Assembly (NCBI GenBank): GCA_963930775.1
Contig: OZ005689.1
Span: forward strand, 3,038,001 to 3,102,000
Length of the DNA stretch: 64,000 nucleotides
Reading direction: 5' to 3'
DNA from: Cliona cf. orientalis
Taxonomy: Eukaryota > Porifera > Demospongiae > Clionaida > Clionaidae
Below, piece after piece: positions 37,601-51,100 of this stretch. Position numbers and translations under genes: made by a program. How positions within the stretch are numbered: the stretch's first letter is position 1; every line of letters starts with the position of its first letter. The notes under the pieces were generated by a model. That model was not told the origin of the DNA, did no database searches, and worked only from the letters and a program-made list of their open reading frames with translations.

Positions 37601-37789
37601 ACCTGATTCAGTGAACATTCAGGGTATTATTAGCTATATTAATATGTCGGCATGCTTACACACACCATAATATTATGTAACTTTTATAAATACACAGCTA
37701 TACTTACTGCCATGACTGCTCCTAGTTCGACCTGGCACAGAAAGTACCAACACCAAAGCACCAACTAAACCATGATGAATAGCCATCAT
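25620..37789 (-). CDS. Seven-Ig-domain type I membrane receptor with a YMAM tail (left half of a head-to-head pair)
   Basis: Exons 37708-37789 (signal peptide MMAIHHGLVGALVLVLS), 30954-31268 (Ig1), 30316-30888 (Ig2 plus an Ig-like third), 29352-29639 (Ig4), 28362-28718 (Ig5), 28116-28297 with 27038-27146 (Ig6, split in phase 0), 26669-26965 (Ig7), 25620-25930 (membrane span and tail). All phases agree; 837 residues. The span is about residues 744-770, then a tail with AVYMAMIPP near residue 819; Tyr-x-x-Met is a known SH2 (PI3-kinase type) motif. The TAA stop at 25620-25622 overlaps a GTAAGT, so a further exon is possible. The first intron is 6.4 kb and full of MITEs, so the link to the 37.7-kb leader is the weakest join; it rests on phase and on the layout of the paralogue at 38461. 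Probably a surface recognition receptor. Confidence 0.8.
27284..27732. mobile_element. MITE with TATGGCGGGTAATTTT ends
   Basis: About 449 bp bounded by inverted TATGGCGGGTAATTTT; arms stay similar for about 35 bp (GTGCTAATTTTC against GCGCTAATTTTC). It lies in the intron 27147-28115 of the minus-strand receptor. A diverged full-length relative is at 29693-30117, and a shorter relative at 54437-54580. Confidence 0.75.
29175..29290. repeat. Two adjacent hairpins
   Basis: 29175-29211 pairs ACAAGGAGTGAGC with its inverse; 29211-29290 pairs TAAAGTATTACGGGTGCTCA with a near-exact inverse ending at 29290. Both have short loops. They lie between the exons 28362-28718 and 29352-29639. Confidence 0.7.
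29693..30117. mobile_element. Second copy of the TATGGCGGGTAATTTT MITE family
   Basis: Starts TATGGTGGGTAATTTTCA and ends in a decayed inverse near 30117. The internal order matches 27284-27732 (AATATTCTTCT, then a Ser/Cys-like ACTTTCCACGAAA block). It is more diverged than the copy at 27284. It lies in the intron 29640-30315. Confidence 0.65.
31703..31832. mobile_element. 130-bp MITE with perfect 27-bp inverted ends
   Basis: Both ends are exact inverted copies of 27 bp, starting ACACACATTCTTGTCC and going on through AATTAGGGAAA. The exact match suggests recent movement. It lies in the giant first intron of the minus-strand receptor. Confidence 0.8.
31981..32636. mobile_element. piggyBac-like MITE flanked by TTAA
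   Basis: Perfect 17-bp ends TTAACCGATTATGGGCG at 31981-31997 and its inverse at 32620-32636. Counting TTAA as target duplication leaves 13-bp inverted repeats CCGATTATGGGCG, the arrangement piggyBac elements use. Just inside the left end are two palindromic words, GACGCCAATTGGCGTC and GACGCCAAATGGCGTC. The interior of about 600 bp is GC-richer than its surroundings and carries no transposase. Confidence 0.78.
32727..33379. mobile_element. Long foldback element
   Basis: About 230-bp arms in inverted order: the left starts ATTAAGGCATGGCTGGCC, the right ends with the inverse of ATTAAGGCACGGGTGGCC. The arms share ATTCATATCTTC-type, TTTAAGAT and GATCAAGACATGA words with scattered differences, around a central AT-rich stretch. 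Non-coding, old, in the giant intron. Confidence 0.65.
33673..34140. mobile_element. MITE with CTTGTCCAAAGTCC ends
   Basis: Left arm GGGGCCTTGTCCAAAGTCC and right arm its inverse (GGGGGCTTGTCCAAAGTCC), about 50 bp each, running through AATTAACGTCATTATGA. A C-rich run (33730-33750) lies inside the left arm. No coding capacity. Confidence 0.75.
34141..36980. other. Remainder of the giant intron, no gene seen
   Basis: About 2.8 kb with no exon of matching phase. It holds a G homopolymer (35329-35349) followed by short imperfect copies of GTGGCTAGCCACCC, and a second G run near 36510-36522. Short ORFs here have no protein-like composition. Confidence 0.5.
35329..35349 (+). repeat. Run of 21 G
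   Basis: An unbroken G homopolymer, read directly. It could form G-quadruplex structures and is also prone to sequencing error, so its exact length is uncertain. Confidence 0.8.
36981..37302. mobile_element. Family A MITE copy
   Basis: Bounded by GTCTCGTTCCCAGACCCC at 36981 and an inverse differing at one base at 37302. Same terminal motif as the elements at 6447 and 10396. It lies about 400 bp downstream of the leader exon, in the giant intron. Confidence 0.75.
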
Positions 37790-38460
37790 CTTGGTACCGC
37801 CGGAATTGAAAGTTTAAAACGATAGCCGTGGGTTTAATTTCAATAAAATGATGATAGCTAGCTAGCTGCTGTCATGTACGCCCTACTATGAGAAAGTTAT
37901 TACAAACATCCCAAGGAAACGCTAGCTATTTATATATAGTAGGCGGATACCTGGACTAGAGACATCCCACGCTACGGTTCAAGAGTCTACACACCCGCTA
38001 TAATGTGCTTCACCGAATTGATAGGCGTGGCCAACAAACGCGACCCTCGTAAACCTGAATACCGAATCCAACTAGAAAATAAATTATTAATTACATCTAT
38101 ACATCATTGCAGTAACAGTAGTAAAGTAAGTAGTAATTCTTTGACAGGTATGCTGCATCTATACAAAGTAGGTTTTCATGCAGGTCCTGCATACAGCTAA
38201 TTAAACACAAAATTAACTAGTCTATAATTTAATGTGAGTTTGGGAGTGCCATCATATGTAAATAGAGCATCTCGAGCTCGTTGAAAAGCAATCATATAAT
38301 AATTTTTGTGACGGGGGGTACATACGTGGGGGTGTCGCTGTGCGCATGCGTATTTAGATCCACATAGGCTGCTGCATGTGTGTACCGACGAGGAAAGCAC
38401 TCCTTAACTCTCGCTAAAAGATCGTAACGAATCGAATATACCAGCCTGATTACGTGCAAG
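37790..38460. promoter_or_regulatory. Divergent promoter of the paired seven-Ig receptors
   Basis: 671 bp separate the two start codons (37789 minus, 38461 plus), so both promoters lie here. A TATATATAG stretch is near 37932. Not otherwise dissected. Confidence 0.5.
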
Positions 38461-41400
38461 ATGATACTCCAAAATGTTATCATCACCTTCAGTTTCGTAC
38501 TAGGCTTGCTGCTGAACAGTACCAACATCAAGGCTACACACAATCGTAAGCTGTGGTGCCATCTAGGCATAACTATTATAAATAACTCTTTTGTTATTAA
38601 AACCTTAAGAGTAAATCAGTTAAAATTTTCTGTATGCATGGCACAGGCAAAGTTGTTTCAGATCAACCTGTGTGTTCTCAGAGTAGCTATGGTCAAAAAT
38701 AATAATAATTATGATAGTTATGCTTTACATCAAATTTGAGTGATTGTAATAAAAAAAGCAGGCTTTCATAGTACCCTATTTTTCTAATAATATGTAGCTA
38801 ATAGATGCTGCTTTTGTTAGACACACAAACGATAACCAATAAAGACTGAGAACCTAACTTGTATTTGAAATGAGGTGGCTGAAATAAATTCCGATGATGA
38901 GGGAGTGAGTTCCAAAGTGATGCAGTGTGTGGAACAAAAGTGGAATACGATAACAATAATTAATGTGTGCATGGGGATAAGGAACAACATGAATACAAAT
39001 ATTGTAAGTGATTGGTGCAACTGCTGAGAGATTGCTGATGGGTAGATATTAGGATTAGTATCCTTAGGAAAGTAGCATGTAGCTAACTGCAATGATATCA
39101 TCTTATTTAATGTACAGTATCTGGATCACCACCTGTCATTGGAAGCCAATGCCCTAATGTCTATACCTTTGAAACTGATGAAAATGGCAATCCACAAACC
39201 TTGACCCTACCCTGTCCCATTGTTGATCCATCTCCCACTGTGAACTACACCTGGTTCAGAGAGGACCAGGAGCTCCCAGGATCCATGGTGAATGAAGAAG
39301 GCAGTCTCACAGTACCAAACATCACTGAGGGAGAGTATGCCAGCCGGGAGGGAGTGGACTACTACTGCATAGCTAGGGATGATGTTGGCTTTGATGTAGC
39401 AGTCAGGAGTAGAACTATTACTGTCTACTATGCTTGTGAGTCGGAAATTCAATGATAATTATCATGACTGTTATACGCATGCACCTTATCTAGATTTTGA
39501 TGGATTTGTCCGAACAATGAACTCAGACAGAAATACAATTGAAGTTCCAGTTCCTGTGGCATTGGGCTCTGATGTTGCTCTGATGTGTGATGTACTTGAC
39601 GCCAATCCTCCTCCTCAGATTAAATGGTATGATAACCAGGGAGAAATTCAAGAAATAATACAAGGGAACGAAGTACGCTTCCTAGATAACAGACATTTTC
39701 TATACTTGAGAAGGCTACAAGTTACACACCTGGAGCAGCAGTATTATTGTGCAGTCACTAACGCCAATTTGAGCCAGGAAGTAGTTGCTCCTACCAGATA
39801 TGTACTAACTGATAATTTAAGACAAGGAGTGCTCATGGACTACAAGCCAATTGGTGATTTGAGAGCATTTGTTGGAAATACAAGTTTTGAATTTGCCTAC
39901 GTTGGTGGAGTGTTTGGTGATACTTCAAATGTAACGCGTAACACACTAACTTTCAATAACGATGATGTATCTGTTCTTGGGAATATTGGAAAGATTAAAG
40001 AAATGTCATTGCTTTCATCTGGAATATTTATGCTCAGAGCCAGAGTCACTTACATCAACAAAGTTGAAACAAAGAGAGGAACCCTAACTGTTTATCGTGA
40101 GTTAATTCCATTAATAAATCCTCATAAATTTCAATGCCATAAGATTGCAGGTGTTCCCAGGATCACAACCGTTTTCCAAGATGAAAGAGAGCACTTAGTT
40201 GGTGAACACAATCTAACATATCCATGTGAATTTGAGGGATTCCCATATCCGAGGGTTACATTTTATTTCAATGGAGTTCGTATTGTAGCTAATAGTTTTG
40301 GTAATGTTATTATCATCAATAACACTCTGATTATTCCCACTCCTCAAGTCTCCCATTCTGGCATCTACCAGTGCATTGTCAGCAATGAGTTTGGGGACGA
40401 TCAGCTAGCCTGGCTGCTGGAAATTAGGCAACCAAGTAAGTTGAATATAGCTATAATTATGATCTCATATACAGTTCGGGTTTGGGTTCGATTTCAATCC
40501 CATGCATGCTTGCATTCCATGGGCCAGCCGAAATTCTGTATTTGTATATACTGATATGCTTATTCTTGCACTCTCAATAATGTTTCAGTTTCACCTCTGG
40601 TGCTGCCATACAACTTTACGAAGCTAGGTGCATTTAATGATCAAGATCTTGGTGCTCTCTTTGTGAGGGATAATGGCAGCATTGTAACCATCTCCGTGGA
40701 TGTTGTAGCAGATCCTTGCCCTGACATTTTGTGGAGTTTTAATGGTACTAGACTGGGGTCTAGTAATAAGACATTTGCATACAATAATGCTTGCATCACA
40801 ACGATGAGTACTATAAGAAGCCCCAACTGGACATTTTTTCTGAATGTTACACTAACAGAAAGTACTTCAGGCTATTACTCTGCAAGCTTTACTAATGTTG
40901 CTGGAACAATCTTTCTGCCCAGAACTTACATAACAATTCCTGGTATGTTCACAATAATATTCATTCTAATCATCGTTAAAATTATGTTATTCAACTAGAG
41001 CCTGTCTCTGCCATTGGCTTATCATTAAATAACACCTGCTTATTGGAAGGCAGTACTGTATCACTTAAATGTGAAATTAGAGGATTTCCACGCCCGAGAG
41101 TAGACTTCAGACACGAAGGCATAAACGCTACTTCAAAATTTGAGAATATTCTATTGGAATTTTACAATCAGGCAAGGAAACTGATGGTAGCAACATGCAG
41201 GCTATCTATCTCTTAAGTCCCCATGCATGATTGTATACGACGTTGCTATTGTAAACATGCATGAACTATCATGCATGCATGGAGATCGAAAAGGAAAAGT
41301 GCAGGATTAACCAGATTGTTCTTGTTTATCACATTCTGCTCTATCCTGCTCATTTCCTCCTGATCTGCATATTCAGTTTCTACTATCATTATTACTATGC

Positions 41401-43484
41401 TATATCACAAATATAAAAATGAGGATGTAAATGGGGCAATTGTGTATTATATGGACATTTATGTTCAACACCCCCCTCCCCTTGGCCTTTGTTGACCCCC
41501 ATCAGATGAAAAATTTAAACTGCTCATCAGTAGGAGGAGGTAAATTATGCCGGCATAATATTATTTTGAGCATAATAGTTGTGTGTTAGCATTAATTTTG
41601 AGAATTATGCTAGCATTATAGGCATCTACTAGCATAATTTTGAGAATTTTAGGGCACACAATTGCAAGTAGCTGTTCAATACAACTAAGTTGACCTTTAT
41701 CACAATGCCTGGACTACATATTGTGGACTGGAAAAGGTTTAATCAATCAGCTGGTGCCCACTTTCGAATCCGAGCACATGTAAAACTAAAATGGCTACAT
41801 GTACTCGACGATAGTGTAACCAAGTCTCCTAATGTCTCATATCGGTTTTTGTTAACATTATAGTCAGTTCAACTTGAGCATAATGGGCAATGTAGTGGGA
41901 ATTATAGGTATACTTTTTGAGCATTATTAGGGATTTTTTGAGCATTTGAGAATAGCATTATAGGCCAGAAAATTAGCATAATTTACCTACCCCTACTCAT
42001 CAGATATTATTACTGTGAGCTGGCATTCAGCATTATAATTATGGAGAGTCAATCTGCGTGTACATTATTATACTATCACAATTATAATACCAAAATCCGC
42101 ATTAATTTTAGATTGTAATCAGCAATGTCACCAAGAGTAATGAGGGCTTGTACAGTTGTACTATCATCGGTATTAGCCGCTTTGTCTCGGAGATATTTTA
42201 TTTCTGCAGTAAGTTCAATAAAAATTATAATTATTGTGTAATTTTAATATCCCTAGCTTGCACCATGCAGATAATATGTTTTATTCCTATAGCTCTGCCT
42301 CGTATTACTGGTGTGGATTTCACATCAAATCCACGCATTGGAGAGTCCTTCTTTATGGAGTGTATGGTTGATGGGATACCATTGCCAAATACTGTCTGGA
42401 TGAAGGATGGAGCCCTACTAGAAGTAGAACAGGTAACAATTATTATTAGCTGTAGTGCATATTGTCATGGATATCAATTCCTTAATTATCGTGGATTGCA
42501 TATTATCATTAATTTTAGTGTCTTGGTTCTCTGATATAACTTATGTAGTTCCATAATAAATTAATAGATTGATCTAAACGTTCGAATTATCAGTATTCCC
42601 GCCAGAATGTCCTCTCGTATTGAAATTTCTAAGGCCAGTATTGATGATAGTGGAGAGTATCAGTGTATTGTTAGTAATGATGCTGGCTTGGTCAACCATT
42701 CCTTTCATATTAACTTGGTGCAAGGTCAGTTTAAATTGCTGTATACTAATACTTGATTGTATCATTCATTTATTGCCATGGCTATGAATCATGAATGTAA
42801 TTATTATCTTCAGCACCAATGCCTCTTGAAATAATCATTGGCACAACATCAGGAGTAATACTTCTCATCTTAATAATAATACTCATCGTAATCGTACTCA
42901 TGTGTGTATTATATCGACGAATGAAGGGCAAAAGCAATAAACCTCAGCCTCATAATGTCGTTGGTTAGTTAATTACTCGGTGCAATCATACAGTATAAAC
43001 TAATTCTTATTAGTGGATCACTCTCACACAGATGTAGGTAACACTTACTCAGTCAATGTGGCATACTTGAGACATCAACGGTATAATAATGTTAACATGG
43101 TACTATAGCACCTTTACTGCAGCTATGGTATAACAGTTATTTCCTTTAATTTTTTAGCACTTGCAGCTTTAAGACTTAGCATGCAATACCTAGTAACCTG
43201 TAAATCATTGTATGACAAGATAAAAATTTAATATTATTGTACCATCTTATCACTCCTTATTAATTAAAAATAACAATAGTGAGAAATCTGAGGTAACCTA
43301 CCCTGTTTATGAAACCATACCGCATTCTGATCCCGCTAAAGTATGGAAGAAAAAGGATGGAGCAACCTGCACAGATGCACAGGGTTATGAAATTGTGAAC
43401 TTGCCAACACATGAGGATGCACGGGTATCTAACAAAATCGACAATAATGATAAACTACAGGAATTGTCTGTTTCAATGTTGTGA
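38461..43484 (+). CDS. Seven-Ig-domain type I membrane receptor with Tyr-rich tail (right half of a head-to-head pair)
   Basis: Twelve exons: 38461-38545 (signal peptide MILQNVIITFSFVLGLLL), 39118-39435 (Ig1), 39494-40096 (Ig2 plus an Ig-like third), 40151-40435 (Ig4), 40589-40942 (Ig5), 40999-41171 with 42112-42208 (Ig6), 42293-42432 with 42568-42724 (Ig7), 42814-42963 (membrane span, about residues 743-769), 43032-43080 and 43280-43484 (tail). All phases agree; 871 residues, complete. The intron after 41171 uses a GC donor. The tail of about 100 residues has several Tyr, including YPVYETIP and GYEIVNLP, which resemble Src-family SH2 targets (Tyr-Glu-x-Ile/Val). It aligns domain by domain with the gene ending at 25620, but the tails are unrelated, and its Ig7 has an intron that the other lacks. 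Likely a signalling recognition receptor; ligand unknown. Confidence 0.88.
38843..38960 (-). pseudogene. C-terminal fragment of a LINE reverse transcriptase
   Basis: Read on the minus strand the segment encodes FVPHTASLWNSLPHHRNLF followed by FKYKLGSQ. This aligns with FVPHTSSLWNSLPKDI and FKYHLRSQ at the end of the LINE ORF at 17800. It is a short 3'-end remnant in the first intron of the plus-strand receptor. Confidence 0.8.
41528..41996. mobile_element. MITE-like element with GGTAAATTATGC ends
   Basis: The left edge (near 41528, CAGTAGGAGGAGGTAAATTA) and right edge (near 41996) are imperfect inverted copies through GGTAAATTATGC. The interior repeats TAGCATAATTTTGAGAATT-type words. It lies in the GC-AG intron 41172-42111. 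Confidence 0.5.
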
Positions 43485-43870
43485 GCTAAGCATGAAGAAA
43501 CAGTTCTGAATTATTAATAATAGACTGAACAGTGACAATGTATAGATCTAATCACTATAATTGTACAGTACTACCTTATAATAGATTGTGTATTATTATT
43601 ATACCATTCACTGATCATAAATGCTATAACTGGAGGAGTTTCATGATGTAAAGTCATGATATTGCATAGCAGTATAATACAGTCTGCTGCACCAAAATTA
43701 ATCTCAATGTCATGCAAATAATAATGCTGTTGTTTATGTGTACTTAATAAGAATATTGTATAATAAGGTATAAAAAGGTGGCTACTGTATTAAACATGTA
43801 GCTAATAATATTATCATAGTAACTATCTCTAAACAACTGTTAATTAGTAGCTACTCATCGTGACTGAGGT
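43485..43870. other. Spacer between convergent receptor and tubulin genes
   Basis: 386 bp shared by the 3' ends of the plus-strand receptor and the minus-strand alpha-tubulin. AT-rich, with no other feature seen. Confidence 0.6.
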
Positions 43871-45576
<1,706 letters not shown>

Positions 45577-46032
45577 CTTTGTTTCTTGTTGGGATGTTGA
45601 AGAGAAATGGATCGAGTCAGTGAATGGAAGTGCTTAGAGAGACTTTGTGACGGGAGTCTTCTCGCAAGCTATTGAGCTACTAGAGGATCGCGTGCTCTGA
45701 GAAGCAACTGACTAAACAGAAGTTTATATAGCATGCATAACATGTTGATACAAAATATATTCATCACTGCATGCATCATTGCTGTTTACGCCCCAAATTT
45801 TTTTAGCGGGAGGGTGTGGCTATTACGAGCATGCGCAGGAGATACTACACCACGGCCCACGCGAATGAAATTTCTGAGCATGCGCAAAATTAGTAGTATA
45901 ATATTATTTGAGCAGCTTTTTCTTGAAAACTGTAACAAGTAAGCAAACATGTACAGGTATGCACACTAACTCAACATGTCTAGTTCAATAGCGTTTAGCA
46001 GTTTAGTTCAAGTGATAGAGGATGATTGAGGT
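45577..46032. other. Spacer and promoter between the tandem tubulin genes
   Basis: 456 bp holding the promoter and 5' UTR of copy 1 and the 3' flank of copy 2. The 5' leader near 45641-45670 (GCTTGCGAGAAGAC on the minus strand) is conserved in copy 2 (GCTTGCGAAAAGAC near 47725). Confidence 0.65.
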
Positions 46033-47619
<1,587 letters not shown>

Positions 47620-48160
47620 TTTAAAGCTGTCTTTAGATGAAGAGGTTAAAACGAAACCGATAGAGGGGCTGAAGAGTGAGAGACGGTAGTACCAGTTCGG
47701 CTCACAAAGACTTTGCAACGAGCGTCTTTTCGCAAGCAGAATGAGCTGGCAGGGTCATGCGCGCTAATTTTATACACAGCGTTGCTAGGCGACGCCGGCG
47801 CCATGGTTACCATAGCAAAATTGACCAATCAACTGCATGGAAATTCCTATGATGTAATATTGCAACATTGGTTATTAAAGTTAATTTCTGCCATGCCGGC
47901 GGCATCTCGCGCATTGCGCTTGGCGGGACAAATCAGCTGCGTGCGGGGGCTGCGCGCGCACTCGAGCTAGCTCAGGGGGTGTGTACACAAACCCCATACG
48001 AAGATGCAATAATACTATGCTTGGCTTGTGTGAATAGCCAGACTTTAATTGAAGTTTCTGAGGCTAACAAGAGTATAGAAAGGCATTTTGGGAATCGATT
48101 AAGCACACTAATTTTCTACTTGACAGCGTAGAGGCCGTGAAGAACAGCTAAATCGCAAGT
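47620..48160. promoter_or_regulatory. Divergent promoter: alpha-tubulin copy 2 and the large Ig/FN3 receptor
   Basis: 541 bp between two start codons. Toward the tubulin there is a TATAAAA (47768-47774) and, 6-45 bp further upstream, GTTGCTAGGCGAC (47781-47793) and GGTTACCATAGCAA (47805-47818). Both resemble the RFX X-box (GTNRCC, 0-3 spacer, RGYAAC) with one or two mismatches. A CpG-rich block follows at 47890-47970. Confidence 0.55.
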
Positions 48161-51100
48161 ATGCAGCTCTGCAGAAAGGGGGGAGGGGCTGGATCAGCCT
48201 CGCAGACACTATTGCTACCTCTGATCGCGACTGTATTATGGATTGCGAGTCCTACCAGCAGTCAAATAAGTAAGACCTTCCTAATTTGCAATGTATAGGT
48301 ATACACATGTCATGATTTTCCTGTGTAAAAAGAAAGAAAAGTGCCAGATCATAACAATAATGATGATGTCATCACAGACACACCCCAGTATCCCTGTGAT
48401 GCTGAACCCACGTGTAATCTTCTTTCTCTCCTTCCCCTAGCGTTCACCAACCCTCCTAGTGACTTGGTGGTGGCCGAGGGCTCTCCTGCTAGGTTCGATT
48501 GCGAGTTCAGCACCTCCACCTCTGTGTCTATCAGCTGGGAGAAGGATGGAGCAACAGTTACTCCAGTTGGAAGGTTCAGCTACCTTGTGAATGGCAGCTT
48601 ATCGATAAGCCCCACTCAAGCTGGTGATAATGGGACGTATTCTTGTGTTGTGGCCGATCAGTCGAATCAGCAAAGAGAAGAGAGGAGTGCATCGTTGATG
48701 TTTGCCTGTAAGGAATTCAAGATAGTTTGTTATGTCTGTGTATAAGAGTACAGTGCACTCTAAACCCACATGCCACATGCCATTAATATTCATCTTTGGC
48801 AGTAGCTGTAGTTGATTAGTTTATCTTTTGATTGTTTATACTATACCTCAGCCAACTTGCATGTGTACAATACTGAATCGAAATTTGGGTGCTACATGTA
48901 TGTCTCTGTCTCTCTCTCTCCTCCTCCTCTCCCTCCCCTTCTCTCATCCCTCTCTCCTCAGTCATTCTCAACTCATTTCTCTCAAGTCCCGACAGTCAGA
49001 CTGTAGCCCATGGAGCCACCTTCATCCTCTTTTGCATCCACGGAGGGAGCTTACCAGCTGCCACTATCACTTGGACTCACAACAACGACATAATAGTGAC
49101 ATCATCCAGAATATTAATCCAGCAGTCTACATTAGGCCATGCAGACCCTCCCCAGGTCTCTAGCTCTCTGGCTATAGCGTCAGCAGTGAGGAGTGACTCT
49201 GGGAGCTATGCCTGTGTTGCCAGTAATCCACTGTTGGCACCTTCCACTGCTGTGACTAGTACACCAGCCACAGTGACAGTCAGAGGTAAGGGGGAAAGAT
49301 TAATGCTGAACCAATTTCAGGCAAACTGTTGTGCAATAATTACCAGATTTTTCTGCAAGATTTGTTATAATGAAAAGCTGTGCATAGGAATACATAGGAC
49401 CTGGTAGTACAATGTAAAGGCTGTCCTAGATGTGCATTATTATACATCTATGTACGCACCAAGGTATCAGCTTATTAATTTTTTAACGACACCCTAGCTG
49501 ATTCAATAGTGCTAATTGATTTAAGACTCATAACAACGACAAACCTAGGGTGCCAAACAAAAAATTTTTCTTCCGCACAAAACATAAGAATGTAACGTTA
49601 CATGTATGTTAATTTTGTTGCCAAAAAAGTTGTATGAGTTTATATTCTATTCCCCAGCTCCGCTCAGTGTTCCAACTATCACCCAGCATCCAACTGACAT
49701 CATTGCTATTCCTGACCAATCAGCTAACCTTTCCTGCTCCTTCAGTGGGGAGCCGCCACCCTCCGTCGTTTGGTCACATGACAATGTCACATTAACAACA
49801 TCTAGTCAGGTAAAATTTATCATGTCCTATCTATCTACCTACATTGTATGCAGTCATCCATATGATGCATATTAAAGTCAGTGTTGTATCCAAAAGTAAA
49901 GTGGGGTTTGAGGGGGTCTTGAAGTGTGACACCTACCATTCCACTACATGGCCTACCCTTGTGCGTTGAAAAAGATCGGGGAGCCTGGGGATGAGGCTAA
50001 CCTAGGCCTACCACTCTACTATGGTAGAACTTTTGGTGAATATTTACATATATATCAATCAAGGGATAAAGTTGCTACCTTGGCCCCTTATTGAAATGTG
50101 GTGCATGGCTCAGGGACTTACCCGGGAGTGGGCGCTTGCCTGGTACACTACATGTACGTACAGTAATTTGATTTCATTATCCCATCTGTGATGTAGGTAT
50201 CCATCACCACCACTGAAGTGATGTCTTCACTAACTCTCTCTGGTGTCCAAGAAAGTAATTCAGGAGAGTATCGCTGCATGGCGACCAATTCCCAGGGCTC
50301 TACAGTTAGCCAGCATGCACAACTGCAAATTGCAAGTAAGTCAACCAAAAAATCTCCTTCAGCAAAGCCTAATCTATCATGGTCATGGAGGCCCCTTCAC
50401 GTTCATTCATTGATTCATGTACATGCATATGTGTAATATTTGTTCATCTATAGCAGTCAAACTGTACTGCGACACCCTCAGCGTGCAGCATACATGTATG
50501 TACAACTACCGTTTTTGCAGGCATTGGGACAACCTTTGATCTCCAGCCCCAAGACATTGTGATAGCAATTGGTGGAGTTGGTGTCCTCAATTGCCTCTCT
50601 CCTCCCAGCCTACCCTCGGCACAAATCTCGTGGACCAAAAACTTCGCCCAGCTTCCAAACAACCAGCGATTCACGGTGCTGCAGAATGGAAGCTTGATGA
50701 TCATGGGAGCTGAACTGGAAGACCAGGGTGTCTACTACTGCACAGCAACTAACACTCTGCTGGGGATATCCAGGACTAGCCAGCCAGCACAGGTCACAAC
50801 CATTGGTAAGTCTAAGATTTAAAGAACAGCCTCAGTCAGCAGCTAAAGTCCTAGCTACAGTACATGGACATGAGAGTTTTCCTCCCTCGATCAATCCCAA
50901 GAAGAGAGCTTGGAAATTCCATGCATACTTGATGAAGTTGGGAGTAATTTTGTGACTCCTAAAAATTTAGTAGTTGTTTTAGGCTAGTACCATAGGTAGC
51001 TACATGTTATGTTGTAGTGTACATGCATGTGTGTCCATTGGATGAATGTTTAGCCTGGTGGCTACATCTCAATTAGCATGGCTGAAAGGGCTAATCCAAA

